From an uncultured Planctomycetaceae bacterium (GTDB taxonomy: Bacteria; Planctomycetota; Planctomycetia; Planctomycetales; Planctomycetaceae): a stretch of DNA of 64,000 bases. Location: contig CALFSX010000090.1 in assembly GCA_937916515.1 (NCBI GenBank), forward strand, positions 26,335 through 90,334, in the 5' to 3' direction. The translations under genes were made by a program, and so were the position numbers. Positions within the stretch are counted from its first letter, which is position 1; each line of letters begins with the position of its first letter. The notes below the pieces were generated by a model. That model saw nothing but the letters and a program-made list of their open reading frames with translations, had not been told where the DNA came from and did not search any database. Positions 44,465-53,838 of this stretch are shown piece after piece.

Positions 44465-46732
44465 GTGCAAGCAACCCGCCAAACATCCCGCTGCGCAATT
44501 ACGATTCTCGCTCGTTCCACGCTGATGTCCGCGTGTTTAATTTCGGCGACAACAGGTTTGACGTTGGCCGACGAAGTCACGCCCGCCACAACGATTCGAC
44601 GAGACACATGGGGCGTCGCTCATATCCACGGACGCACTCACGCGGATGCCTTTTTCGGGATGGGCTATGCTCAGGCAGAAGACTATTTCTGGCAGCTTGA
44701 AGACACATGCATTCGCGCCGTTGGTCGTTATTCAGAGGTTGCTGGCGAAGATGGAGTACGCTCTGACATCCTGAACCGCAGCTTCGAAACCGCAAAGCGT
44801 TCGCGGGACGACTTTGACCTGCTGACAGCCGAACAAAAAGGCATGGCAACAGCCTTCACTGAAGGCATCAATCACTACTTGAAGACTCACCCGGAAGAAA
44901 AGCCTCGTCTGATTGATCACTTTGAACCATGGTTCATCGTCGCCATGGATCGACACATGATACTGGACTTCATCTATCGACAGGCTCACGTCGGGAAGCC
45001 GCAACCACGTGGTGAAAATGAAATCGCGGAACGACCGCCGGCTGAAAGGCTTCAGTGGAATTCCTGGGAGCTTCCCGATCCCGTCGAAACCGGCTTTGAC
45101 GTGGGCATTCGAGAAGCCATCGGATCAAATGCATGGGCGATTTCAGGAAGCAAAACAGCTTCTGGTTCGGCGATGCTGTTTATCAATCCTCATCAACCCT
45201 GGTACGGCATGGGTCAGTTCTATGAAGCTCATATTCGCAGCGACGAAGGCCTGAACTTCACAGGAGCGTGCTTCTTTGGCAACCCGTTCCCCACGATCGG
45301 GCACAACGAATTTCTTGGCTGGACATATACGGTCAACGAACCGGATATCGCTGATGCATGGCGAATCACATTTGACGACCCCGCTAATCCGCTCAATTAC
45401 CGCTACGACGGAGGATACCGACAGGCAACTCAGTGGACTGAAACTCTGCAGATCAAGCAGGGCAACAAACTGGTTGAACAACAGGTTACGTTTCGAAAGA
45501 CACATCACGGGCCGATTGTTCGCAAAGATGGCGACGCCTATCTGGCCGTTCAGGTGGCTGGATTGTTCAACAACGACCGCGTCAATCAGGCATGGAACAT
45601 GGTTCTGGCGAAAGACTTCCAGCAATGGAAGGCGGCGATTGGTCTGTGTGCGATCCCGATGTTTAATGTGGTCTATGCTGACGACCAGAACAACATCTTC
45701 TATGCCTACAACGGAACGATTCCTAAACGCAACCCCACCTACAATTGGCAACGCCCGGTCGATGGCAGTATTCCTGAAACAGAATGGATGGGGAATCACA
45801 CGTTTGACGAACTTCCTCAGGTGTTGAACCCAGGTTGCGGATACGTTCAAAGCTGCAACTCGTCTCCGTTCACCACCACAGACGTCGATGCCGACAATCC
45901 TAAAGCCGAAGAATTCCCCAAGTACATGATCGAAGATGCGGCCGTGGACATGAGACGATCCAAGATGTCGCGGCTGATGCTCAAGAACGCAGACAACGTT
46001 ACTTATCCGCAGTGGCAGTCGATGGCTTATGACACTCGCATGTATTGGCCGATGACAGAGATTCCAAAACTTAGCGAAGTTTACGAACGCCTTAAAACGG
46101 AAGATGCTGCACTTGCCGAAGAAGTGGCCGAGTACTGGCAACATCTGCAAAACTGGGACTGCTGTGCCAGTCACGAATCAACACAGACAACACTGATCGT
46201 CGCATGGTATGAAGAGCTTTACGGCTTCGGTTATCCGGCCGAAACATTGCGGCAGGACTACACAACAGATCGTGCCACCTGGTTTCAGGCACTCAGGAAA
46301 GCAGCCAACAAGATCAACAGTCTTTACGGCACATGGAAGCATCCGTGGGGAGACGCTCATCGGCTGCAGCGAGTCGCCGACCAGCCAGACGTGCAGCATG
46401 CGGGAGTCGGCCTGAATCCATTGTTCGACAGCCTGCCCTGCACTGGCGCACCCGGTCCACTGGGCATCATTTGCACGGTCTACTCATCGCCGGAAATTCC
46501 GTTGCTTCGAACTCAGCGGTTTGCCGTCGTCGGAGCTTCCTATATGGCAGTTGTAGACTTCAAAAACCCGATTCAGGCACACAGCATCGTGCCGTTTGGT
46601 ACCAGCGGTCGACGGAAGTCGCCTCACTACTTCGACCAGGCCAAACTGTACGCGGATAGTAAGCTTAAGCCCGCGTGGTTTACAGAATCAGAAATTCAGT
46701 CAGATACACGAAGCAGCATTTCTTTCCGATGA
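44465..46732 (+). CDS. Penicillin acylase family (Ntn-hydrolase) protein
   Basis: 755 residues, GTG start, N-terminal hydrophobic segment (about 12-35) acting as signal peptide. The alpha-chain start IRRDTWGVAHIHGRTHADAF (about 44-63) and GYAQAEDYFWQLE are typical. The expected autocatalytic cleavage site is before Ser221 (AIGSNAWAISGSKT), which would become the N-terminal nucleophile; Asn-containing YTVNEPD matches the oxyanion region. Family members hydrolyse amide bonds of penicillins, acyl-homoserine lactones or other acylated amines; substrate unknown. The protein is probably processed and extracytoplasmic. It ends 84 bp before a convergent gene. Confidence 0.9.
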   Translation: MQATRQTSRCAITILARSTLMSACLISATTGLTLADEVTPATTIRRDTWGVAHIHGRTHADAFFGMGYAQAEDYFWQLEDTCIRAVGRYSEVAGEDGVRSDILNRSFETAKRSRDDFDLLTAEQKGMATAFTEGINHYLKTHPEEKPRLIDHFEPWFIVAMDRHMILDFIYRQAHVGKPQPRGENEIAERPPAERLQWNSWELPDPVETGFDVGIREAIGSNAWAISGSKTASGSAMLFINPHQPWYGMGQFYEAHIRSDEGLNFTGACFFGNPFPTIGHNEFLGWTYTVNEPDIADAWRITFDDPANPLNYRYDGGYRQATQWTETLQIKQGNKLVEQQVTFRKTHHGPIVRKDGDAYLAVQVAGLFNNDRVNQAWNMVLAKDFQQWKAAIGLCAIPMFNVVYADDQNNIFYAYNGTIPKRNPTYNWQRPVDGSIPETEWMGNHTFDELPQVLNPGCGYVQSCNSSPFTTTDVDADNPKAEEFPKYMIEDAAVDMRRSKMSRLMLKNADNVTYPQWQSMAYDTRMYWPMTEIPKLSEVYERLKTEDAALAEEVAEYWQHLQNWDCCASHESTQTTLIVAWYEELYGFGYPAETLRQDYTTDRATWFQALRKAANKINSLYGTWKHPWGDAHRLQRVADQPDVQHAGVGLNPLFDSLPCTGAPGPLGIICTVYSSPEIPLLRTQRFAVVGASYMAVVDFKNPIQAHSIVPFGTSGRRKSPHYFDQAKLYADSKLKPAWFTESEIQSDTRSSISFR

Positions 46733-46746
46733 CTTTACGCTACACA

Positions 46747-46780
46747 TCAAAGAAAAAACCCGACCTTTTTCAAGGCCGGG
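46747..46780 (-). terminator. Intrinsic terminator of the 76-residue-repeat gene
   Basis: On the minus strand the stem CCCGGCCTT / AAGGTCGGG (46780-46772 and 46767-46759, one mismatch) with a short loop is followed by TTTTTTC. It lies 36 bp behind the stop at 46816 and is also close to the convergent acylase stop. Confidence 0.85.
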
Positions 46781-46815
46781 CTTCCGCGTTATGTTTCTTG
46801 TTTAGCTCACTTTAT

Positions 46816-47661
46816 TTACGATGCCTGAGCAAGGCCTTCTGGAAACAGCTCGGCAATGGCCTGCTGAGTCGAGCCGTGGTAGTGAGTCACAAACAGACCT
46901 GAACCTTCAAACTTGTAGAAGTGTTCGCGGTTCAGTTTTCGCCAGTCGCGAGAGGTTCGAAAGCCAAGTTGCTCGCCAAGCCACAACATATAGTTGCGCC
47001 GGTTAGCGGGCGACTGCCAGAAGCTCTGAGGAACACTGGTGAACCTCCATGCCTTCCATTCAAATTCCGGCTTGTAATCTCGAAGCAGTGCCTGAACCGA
47101 ACCCTTAAACTGATTGTTCAGAAGACCACCACCGTGATGGTTGAAGAAATCAGCTCCCGTAACGCCGTACCAACCCTCAACTGTTTCAATGCCAAGCTGC
47201 TGTCCTAACCAAGCCATGTATCGATTGCGGTTCTCTCGAACATTCCAGAATCCGTTCGGTGCACCCCCAAACAGCCATGGCTTCCAATCATATTCGGGCT
47301 TGTAATCGCACATCGCAGCCAGAACTGACGAACCATACTCATTGCGAAGCAGGCCGCCGCCGCTATGACTCTGGAAGTGGTGCTTGCGAACGTTGTACCA
47401 GTCTTCCGGTGTTACAAACCCACATTGTTCGCCCAGCCAATCCAGATAGCGAACGCGATTTTCGCGGATGTCCCAATAACCATTGGGAACACGATTGCCA
47501 AACCATGGCATGTCGTCGATGCGAAGTCCCGGACGGCGAGCCTCCTGAGAAACCGGAATTTCCTGGAGTGCCTGAACCCGTTGAACTGCAGGACGATCGA
47601 ATTGTTGTTCACCACGTTCCGGTGTTGGAATGTAACGAATTGAAACGTTTGCCTGACGCAT
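46816..47661 (-). CDS. Protein of exact 76-residue WLG/DWY repeats, function unknown
   Basis: 281 residues from the ATG at 47661 (a GTG four codons upstream is the alternative). After a basic, Gln/Arg-rich N-terminus (1-50) there are three repeat units with an exact period of 76 residues: Trp53/129/205, the YW or FW Trp at 63/139/215 and WLG at 75/151/227 are in register. The shared pattern is P-x-x-(F/Y)W-x4-NR-x2-Y-x2-WLG-x-Q-x-G, then DWY or similar and GGGLL. There is no signal peptide or membrane segment. I recall similar repeats in uncharacterised proteins of algae, protists and plants, but I cannot name the family and claim no function. The aromatic and Gly-rich repeat suggests a ligand- or nucleic-acid-binding scaffold. 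Confidence 0.75.
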   Translation of the reverse strand: MRQANVSIRYIPTPERGEQQFDRPAVQRVQALQEIPVSQEARRPGLRIDDMPWFGNRVPNGYWDIRENRVRYLDWLGEQCGFVTPEDWYNVRKHHFQSHSGGGLLRNEYGSSVLAAMCDYKPEYDWKPWLFGGAPNGFWNVRENRNRYMAWLGQQLGIETVEGWYGVTGADFFNHHGGGLLNNQFKGSVQALLRDYKPEFEWKAWRFTSVPQSFWQSPANRRNYMLWLGEQLGFRTSRDWRKLNREHFYKFEGSGLFVTHYHGSTQQAIAELFPEGLAQAS

Positions 47662-48078
47662 TGCGAAATCCACTTTTTAGAGCCAAAATCAAGGGAAATC
47701 AAACTGATTGCCGCTTGTTGATTTCTTCTTAAGCAGATCGTGGGCCAATTCGCCGGGAATTCATAGATATGGAAAAACAGCCGCAAATTCGAACAATGAA
47801 CGCTGATTCACACCATAAAAACGTTCAACGCAACGTTCCGTTCGACCAATCGATAAGCAACTCGCCGAAGATTTAAGCAACGAGCAACTCACACATAATC
47901 ACTCAACCAATGATGGTTATAGAGATCGCAGAAACCCTCAGAAGCCACCACGTGGAAAACCGACAGGCAATGGCAACACAGGCTTCAATATGCCTTCAAA
48001 CTTGTTCACATTGAGCAAACCTTCACAGCAAGCAACGAAGCAGTTACAAGCATGGCCTGATGCTCAGTCTTGTCGTGC
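47662..48078. other. Intergenic region
   Basis: 417 bases between the 76-residue-repeat gene and the small membrane protein gene. I see no gene, repeat or structured element. It should contain the promoter of the repeat gene, which reads to lower coordinates. Confidence 0.5.
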
Positions 48079-48744
48079 CTACTTCGACCTAGATTTACTT
48101 TTCTTCCGCCCCATCGCCGCATCGATTTCTTCCGCCTGGCCCCATCGGTAAAGACAGAGTCCCAGAATCGCACCGGCAACGGTTGCCGATATTACAGCCG
48201 AAGGTGTTTGAGCGAATGTTGAATTTTCGGTGGCGGCCTGAGTCGTCAGAACCAGACCAATGACACAAATCGCCAATCCCACAGAATCCGACATGATCTC
48301 ACGAATGTTCATGCTGCCTTTCGTAAGCACGACCACCTTGCCAAGCACCAGTTGAAACGCATAGCTGACAACTCCGGCAACCATCAAAGCAAATGCCGTC
48401 CAATAGAAGGCCGGAAACGACAGCGATTCGGCCAACGTGTAAATCGGTTTCAACAGTCCGGCAGAAACGTTTTGCGCCGCCTCGGTCTTGTCGAGCGTCT
48501 CGGCAATCTCGCCAACCTTGTCTTTGGTCTGCGAGGCCAGTTCTTTCGCCTGCTCACTAACATCCTTCAGAGTCGATTCGTTACTCGATTGCCCACTGTC
48601 AGCTGGCGTCACGTCGCCTGAATCCACTTCCACCGCAGATGGCACAGCTGCTGGATCTGCACTCGGCTGAATCTGTTCAGCTTCCTGAGCACACACAAAC
48701 GGACAGGCAACCAGAATGAGTGACACAAAAGCAAGATGACGCAT
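48079..48744 (-). CDS. Small membrane protein of unknown function
   Basis: 221 residues. A signal peptide (1 to about 19, ending CAQ) is followed by an acidic, Ser/Ala-rich stretch with a coiled-coil-like part (LKDVSEQAKELASQTKDKVG, about 65-84). Three more membrane segments lie at about 113-140, 151-170 and 180-199, and the C-terminus is basic (GRKKSKSRSK). The ATG at 48744 is preferred because it gives a signal peptide; the longer frame to 48897 has no similarity. I do not recognise the family. Confidence 0.75.
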   Translation of the reverse strand: MRHLAFVSLILVACPFVCAQEAEQIQPSADPAAVPSAVEVDSGDVTPADSGQSSNESTLKDVSEQAKELASQTKDKVGEIAETLDKTEAAQNVSAGLLKPIYTLAESLSFPAFYWTAFALMVAGVVSYAFQLVLGKVVVLTKGSMNIREIMSDSVGLAICVIGLVLTTQAATENSTFAQTPSAVISATVAGAILGLCLYRWGQAEEIDAAMGRKKSKSRSK

Positions 48745-48957
48745 GGCAGTCCAGTCAGAAACAGAAAACGCAGGATAAGTTCGGAGCCCTGAGTGCTTCG
48801 CGTAAGTCATGAAACTCCTGGTGTGAATCTCTCGCCAAAAAGACACATTCCCGAAATCATGAACATCGCGGCCCAGTGACGGACCGTGCCTCAGCAACCA
48901 AGTATATCACGCGGTCAAATAACATCGACTGAGCACTCAATTCTGATTCATGTTTCA

Positions 48958-49009
48958 GTTGCGAAGCAACGACATCTGACAGCCTGAGACTTCACCTGAG
49001 GTCCGCAAC
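48958..49009 (+). repeat. REP-like palindromic element A (diverged)
   Basis: Starts with the small hairpin GTTGCGAAGCAAC and continues with a diverged version of the CCTCGG..CCGAGG hairpin (CCTGAGACTTCACCTGAGG). It is the weakest family member, recognised by its order of parts. Confidence 0.65.
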
Positions 49010-49023
49010 CCAACAGATTAAGA

Positions 49024-49070
49024 GTTGCGGAGCAACAGCATGCGGTAGCCTCGGGTTTTAACCCGAGGTT
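49024..49070 (+). repeat. REP-like palindromic element B
   Basis: GTTGCGGAGCAAC, then GCATGC, then the nearly perfect palindrome CCTCGGGTTTTAACCCGAGG. It sits just before an inverted half-element. Confidence 0.85.
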
Positions 49071-49091
49071 GACAAGCCCCCACGCCACGAA

Positions 49092-49153
49092 GTCGCGGAG
49101 CGACGACATGTGCCCAAATTGGCAGACGATTCTACATGTCGCCACTCCGCGGC
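49092..49153. repeat. Inverted pair of half REP-like elements
   Basis: The left half 49092-49111 (GTCGCGGAGCGACGACATGT) and the right half 49134-49153 are complementary at 17 of 20 positions, with about 22 bases between them. Each half corresponds to the GTYGCGGAGCRACG part of the full element without the GC-rich hairpin. Confidence 0.75.
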
Positions 49154-49174
49154 TTTCCGGTCATTGTTAACTGC

Positions 49175-49221
49175 TACCTCGGGTTAAAACCCGAGGCTAT
49201 CGCATGCCGTCGCTCCGCGAC
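49175..49221 (-). repeat. REP-like palindromic element D (inverted)
   Basis: A full element in opposite orientation to A, B and E. Read on the minus strand it gives GTCGCGGAGCGACGGCATGC, then GATAG and CCTCGGGTTTTAACCCGAGG. Confidence 0.85.
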
Positions 49222-49317
49222 TGAGGACAAGAAACATTTGCGAACGCAACGCGAGTGGCACTCAACGAATGACAAAGCAGGAGTAACGCCTATTCTGACG
49301 CAACCACGATTTCAATA

Positions 49318-49370
49318 GTTGCGGAGCAACGGCATGCGATAGCCTCGGACTTCAGTCCGAGTTACGCAAC
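49318..49370 (+). repeat. REP-like palindromic element E
   Basis: GTTGCGGAGCAACGGCATGC, then GATAG and the hairpin CTCGGACTTCAGTCCGAG. It ends 18 bp before the pyruvate carboxylase stop (minus strand), so it could be in the 3' end of that transcript. Confidence 0.85.
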
Positions 49371-49387
49371 ACACCACACAGACACGC

Positions 49388-52300
49388 CTACTCAATCACC
49401 ACCAGCAAATCCCCGGTCTCAACCTGGCTGCCGCTCTTTACCAGCACTTCCGCAACCTTGCCATCAAATTCGGCATTGATCATGGTTTCCATTTTCATGG
49501 CTTCCAGAGTCAACAGCTTCTGGCCTTTTTTGACTCCATCGCCGGGCTTCACGGCGACCGCCACCACCATGCCGGGCATGGTGCTGCCGATGTGGCCTTT
49601 GTTGGATGGATCTGCCTTCACGGCTTTCACGACGTCTGTTTCCAGGCTGTTGTCCGTGATCGTGACTTCTCGAGGCTGGCCGTTGAGTTCGAAGAAGACG
49701 GTTCTTGTGCCGTCCGCATGAGGATTGCCGACTGTCAGAAACTTGATGATCAGCGTTTTGCCTTCTTCAATATCAATCGCGATCTCTTCCCCCGGTTCCA
49801 AACCGTAGAAAAAGTTGGGAGTTGGCAAAATGCTGACGTCGCCGTACTTCAACTGGTGAGCTGCGAAGTCTTCAAAGACTCGTTCGTACAACAACCACTG
49901 CACGACTTCACGTTCCAGTGGATCGCGTTTGACGAGCGTCTTCACCTTCGCCCGAGCCGCATCGAAATCGGCAGGCGGAAGCGATTCGCCGGGGCGACCG
50001 GTGAACTCGTCCTTGCCCAACAGCACTCGATCTTTGACCGCCTGAGGAAATCCGCCTGGTGGCTGGCCCATGCCTCCGCCAATCAGGTCGATCACACTGG
50101 CCGGAAATGCGATGTCGCGGTCCGTGTTCAAAACGTCTGCGTTGGTCAGCTCATTGGCGACCATAAACAGAGCCATGTCCCCGACGGCCTTGCTGCTGGG
50201 TGTCACCTTGGGAATGTCGCCAAACAACTGGTTGACTCCCGCATACACTTTGCAGACTTCTGCCCAGCGATCGGCAAGACCTAAAGCGCGAGCCTGTTGG
50301 AACAGGTTTGTGTACTGGCCGCCCGGCATTTCGTGTTCGTACAGGTCGGCTGTGGCAGGAAGAACCTGGCTTTCGAACGGCGTATAGAATTCACGAGTGG
50401 CTCGCCAGTAGTCAGCGACAGCGTCGATCGAATGAGTGTTCAGGCCTGTGTCGCGATCACCGTATCGCAGCATTTCGGCAACAGTGTTAAGGTTTGGCTG
50501 AGACGTTCCGCCAGACAACGGAGCCATCGCGCAATCGGCGATATCCAGCCCAACTTTGCTGCCTTCCAGAATTGAGGCCGCCTGAATTCCGGCGGTGTCG
50601 TGAGTGTGGAAGTGAACGGGAATCCCGATTTCTTCTCGCAGCGTCTTCACCAGCGCAGATGTCGCCGCCGGCTTACACAATCCAGCCATGTCTTTGATTG
50701 CCAGAATGTGGGCTCCCATCTTTTCGAACTCTTTGGCAAGGCCAACATAGTACTTCATGTCGTATTTGTTACGGTGTGGGTTGGTCAGATCTCCGCTATA
50801 GCAGATACTGGCTTCGCACAGCATTCCGCTGTTGATCACGGCATCCATCGCTACCTTCATGTTGGGCACGTAGTTCAGAGCATCGAATACTCGAAACAGA
50901 TCCATGCCACAGTCGGCCGCTTCTTTCACGCACGCAGCAACAACGTTGTCCGGATAGTTGGTGTAGCCCAAAGCACTGGACGCTCGCAGCAGCATCTGTG
51001 TCAGAATGTTGGGAATTTTGGCTCGCATATCGGCCAGTCGCTGCCACGGGCATTCTTTCAGAAACCGCATCGACGTATCAAAGGTCGCTCCGCCCCACAT
51101 TTCCAGGCTGAACAAATCACTACAGTTACGAGCGTAAGCATCACTGATCTGCAGCAGGTCATAGGTTCTCATTCGAGTCGCCAGCAACGACTGATGAGCG
51201 TCTCGGAAAGTCGTGTCGGTGATCAGTAGACGTTTTTCGTTGCGGATCCACTTCGAAAAACCTTCTGCACCGAGTTCTTTAAATTTGTCTCGCGAACCTT
51301 TGGGAATTGGCTTGTCGTGATCAACGTGCGGCAGCGGAGCCGCTTCGCGTCGCAAAGAAACCGGGCGGCCTTTCACGAGTTCGCAACCATTCACCATGGT
51401 TTCTGCAAGGTATGTCAGCACCTTGGTGGCTCGGTTCTGGCGAGCATCAAACTTGAACAGGTCGGGTGTTTCGTCGATGAAGCGAGTGGTGCAATTGCCG
51501 CTGGTAAACGTTGGGTGAGACAGCGTTTTCAGCAGGAAAGGAATGTTAGTCTTCACGCCACGAATTCGGAATTCTCGCAGAGCCCGCTTCATGATGCTGA
51601 TGGAACCGGCAAAGTTGCGACCTCGCGCGGTAACCTTGGTCAGCAAAGAATCGTAAAACGGATTCACGACGGCTCCGGAAAACGCGCTGCCGGCATCCAG
51701 TCGCACGCCCATTCCGCTGGCCGAACGGTAGTGAGCGACTCGACCGTAGTCCGGCATGAAGTTGTTTTCCGGATCCTCCGTCGTCACGCGACACTGCAAC
51801 GCGAAGCCATTGACCTTGACAGATTCCTGAGTCGGAATGTCGATGCAGGGATCGCTGAGCTTGTGGCCTTGGGCCACCATGATCTGCGACTTCACGATGT
51901 CGATACCGGTGACTTCTTCCGTTACCGTGTGTTCGACTTGAATACGAGGGTTCACTTCGATGAAGTAGAATTTCTGCTCGTCGGCATCGACCAGAAATTC
52001 CACCGTGCCCGCGCAGCTATAGTTGGCTTCGCGACCGATCTTCAATGCCGCGTCCAACATTCCCTGTCGCAGTTCTTCGCTGAGGTCTGGTGCGGGTGCC
52101 AGCTCAATCACTTTTTGATGACGCCGCTGCACAGAACAGTCGCGTTCGAACAGGTGCACAAGGTTGCCGTGTTCGTCGCCCAGCAACTGAACTTCGATAT
52201 GCTTGGCTCGGCCAATAAATTTTTCTATGAAGACTTCCGCGTTGCCGAATGCCGTCAGCGCTTCGTTACGAGCACTTTCAAAAGCCTGAGCGAATTCGTC

Positions 52301-52831
52301 CGCCGTTCGTACGACTCGCATCCCGCGACCGCCGCCGCCGTGCGATGCCTTGATCATCACGGGAAAACCAACGGTCTCCGCAGCCGCCTGAGCTTCCTTC
52401 AAGTCATCGACCGCTCCCTGAGTTCCACCCAGAATCGGCACGTTGGCTTTAATCGCGATTGCTCTGGCTGATGTCTTGTCGCCCAGATTCTGCAACGCAT
52501 CAACGGATGGCCCAACAAACTTAACACCCGCCTCGCTACATGCGCGAGCAAACTCGGCTCGTTCAGACAAAAACCCGTAACCCGGATGAATCGCGTCGGC
52601 GCCAACATCTTTAGCCAGCTGTACGATTGATGGAATATCCAGGTACGCTCGAATCGGTTCGCCCTGTTTACCGATTTTGTAGGCTTCGTCCGCTTTGAAT
52701 CGATGCAGCGCGTAACGATCTTCGTGCGAGTAAATCGCGACTGTTCGAATTCCCAATTCCGTAGCACTACGAAATACTCGAATTGCGATTTCGGACCGGT
52801 TGGCGACGAGCAGCTTTTTGATGGATCGCAT
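49388..52831 (-). CDS. pyc: Pyruvate carboxylase
   Basis: 1147 residues, the normal size of the single-chain enzyme, cytoplasmic. Biotin carboxylase domain about 1-455 with the ATP-grasp loop HGGGGRGMR (164-172); carboxyltransferase domain about 530-830 starting TDTTFRDAHQSLLATRMRT; C-terminal biotinyl domain with EAMKMET, biotin lysine Lys1113. The reaction is ATP- and bicarbonate-dependent carboxylation of pyruvate to oxaloacetate, an anaplerotic step. The start ATG at 52831 directly precedes RSIKKLLVANRSEIAIRVFR, as expected. No neighbour is functionally linked. Confidence 0.98.
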   Translation of the reverse strand: MRSIKKLLVANRSEIAIRVFRSATELGIRTVAIYSHEDRYALHRFKADEAYKIGKQGEPIRAYLDIPSIVQLAKDVGADAIHPGYGFLSERAEFARACSEAGVKFVGPSVDALQNLGDKTSARAIAIKANVPILGGTQGAVDDLKEAQAAAETVGFPVMIKASHGGGGRGMRVVRTADEFAQAFESARNEALTAFGNAEVFIEKFIGRAKHIEVQLLGDEHGNLVHLFERDCSVQRRHQKVIELAPAPDLSEELRQGMLDAALKIGREANYSCAGTVEFLVDADEQKFYFIEVNPRIQVEHTVTEEVTGIDIVKSQIMVAQGHKLSDPCIDIPTQESVKVNGFALQCRVTTEDPENNFMPDYGRVAHYRSASGMGVRLDAGSAFSGAVVNPFYDSLLTKVTARGRNFAGSISIMKRALREFRIRGVKTNIPFLLKTLSHPTFTSGNCTTRFIDETPDLFKFDARQNRATKVLTYLAETMVNGCELVKGRPVSLRREAAPLPHVDHDKPIPKGSRDKFKELGAEGFSKWIRNEKRLLITDTTFRDAHQSLLATRMRTYDLLQISDAYARNCSDLFSLEMWGGATFDTSMRFLKECPWQRLADMRAKIPNILTQMLLRASSALGYTNYPDNVVAACVKEAADCGMDLFRVFDALNYVPNMKVAMDAVINSGMLCEASICYSGDLTNPHRNKYDMKYYVGLAKEFEKMGAHILAIKDMAGLCKPAATSALVKTLREEIGIPVHFHTHDTAGIQAASILEGSKVGLDIADCAMAPLSGGTSQPNLNTVAEMLRYGDRDTGLNTHSIDAVADYWRATREFYTPFESQVLPATADLYEHEMPGGQYTNLFQQARALGLADRWAEVCKVYAGVNQLFGDIPKVTPSSKAVGDMALFMVANELTNADVLNTDRDIAFPASVIDLIGGGMGQPPGGFPQAVKDRVLLGKDEFTGRPGESLPPADFDAARAKVKTLVKRDPLEREVVQWLLYERVFEDFAAHQLKYGDVSILPTPNFFYGLEPGEEIAIDIEEGKTLIIKFLTVGNPHADGTRTVFFELNGQPREVTITDNSLETDVVKAVKADPSNKGHIGSTMPGMVVAVAVKPGDGVKKGQKLLTLEAMKMETMINAEFDGKVAEVLVKSGSQVETGDLLVVIE

Positions 52832-53195
52832 GGCTTACCAGAGAGCTAATGATTCAGAAAACAGAAAACGCTTCATAAAATCGACCAAACGGCCCTTTCT
52901 CAAGCCTTGATCGACCAGACCGCAACATAACTCAAACGAATCCGTTATTCCAATCTTCCACAGCCTGCAAATCGGAATGCGGCCGCTTGTCTTTGGAAAA
53001 CGCTTGTTTGCTGCCCTCAAACACAGATCGACACTTAAGACTACGAATTTGGAAACAGTACCTGTAGAATTGGGGCATACATTTTCTGGCAGCCGTCGCA
53101 CTCTGGTTGTGCCGCAAATGCGAAACCAGATGCCTGTAAGTCGTTCGTTTACCGGAATTTGCCCCTTCTTACATCTCCCGTCTTTGGAGCAACTT
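52832..53195. other. Divergent intergenic region
   Basis: 364 bases between pyc (minus) and the helical protein gene (plus). It should hold both promoters. No repeat or structured element was recognised. Confidence 0.5.
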
Positions 53196-53756
53196 ATGTC
53201 AGGTCAAAACGAAGATCTGAACGATCACCTGAAACGCGCGTTTCGAAAACGTGAGGAAGCCACGGAAACACTGCCGGTTGTCAGAGCAGCCACAGAGGTG
53301 ATCGCTGAAGCCGATGCCTCAGAACCACCGGAAGTTTCCGAAGAAAAGATGGGGATGATCAGCCGACTAAAACGTCGCAATGCAGAATCAGCTCATGAAC
53401 TTCAAAAGGCTCGAGTTACCTACGAAACCGAAATTAGCCTGATCCAGCACAAAGCGGAAGCTGCCATTCGCGAAAGCAAAGCGTTCTGGGACGCGAAGTC
53501 TGTTGAAGTCGCAGAATCAATCAAGACCTACGTGCAATCCACAATCCGCGCGTTGGAAATTGATCGGCTGGATTCGCGTAACGCAGACCTGCAACGCGCC
53601 TACGAATCCGCAGCGACGGCTCTGGACAAAGCCAAGTCATCCAGCCTGCCGGAAATTATGAAAGACCGACTGATTCAGGATATTCTTGGCAACTTCGAAA
53701 AAACGCTGTCAAGAATTCAGGAAGACACCATCGTTTCCAAATACGAACTTGATTGA
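53196..53756 (+). CDS. Helical coiled-coil protein of unknown function
   Basis: 186 residues, soluble, very rich in Glu/Lys/Ala with long predicted helices (about 50-175) and no signal peptide or membrane segment. GGAGC sits 7 bases before the ATG at 53196, which I prefer over far-upstream in-frame codons. It lies 82 bp before another helical protein gene on the same strand; both end with a segment of about 30 residues that could pair in a coiled coil (for example LIQDILGNFEKTLSRIQEDT). I do not recognise the family. Confidence 0.75.
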   Translation: MSGQNEDLNDHLKRAFRKREEATETLPVVRAATEVIAEADASEPPEVSEEKMGMISRLKRRNAESAHELQKARVTYETEISLIQHKAEAAIRESKAFWDAKSVEVAESIKTYVQSTIRALEIDRLDSRNADLQRAYESAATALDKAKSSSLPEIMKDRLIQDILGNFEKTLSRIQEDTIVSKYELD

Positions 53757-53838
53757 TCCACGTCAGAATCGACTTCGCTTTCTCATCACTTGAATCGTCA
53801 GGTGATACCACAGACGTCGCAAAACAACAGGCCCGGCG

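Larger units (their letters stand above)
48745..49387. other. Intergenic region with palindromic repeat cluster
   Basis: 643 bases with no credible gene. Its main content is the cluster of palindromic elements at 48958-49370 (separate entries). The promoter of the small membrane protein gene lies at its left side. Confidence 0.6.

Noticed and set aside
45143..46174. 343-codon open frame antisense to the acylase
   Set aside because: No similarity to a family; the acylase is complete and well supported.
51317..52471. 384-codon open frame antisense to pyc
   Set aside because: It is a shadow of a highly conserved gene and has no recognisable domain.
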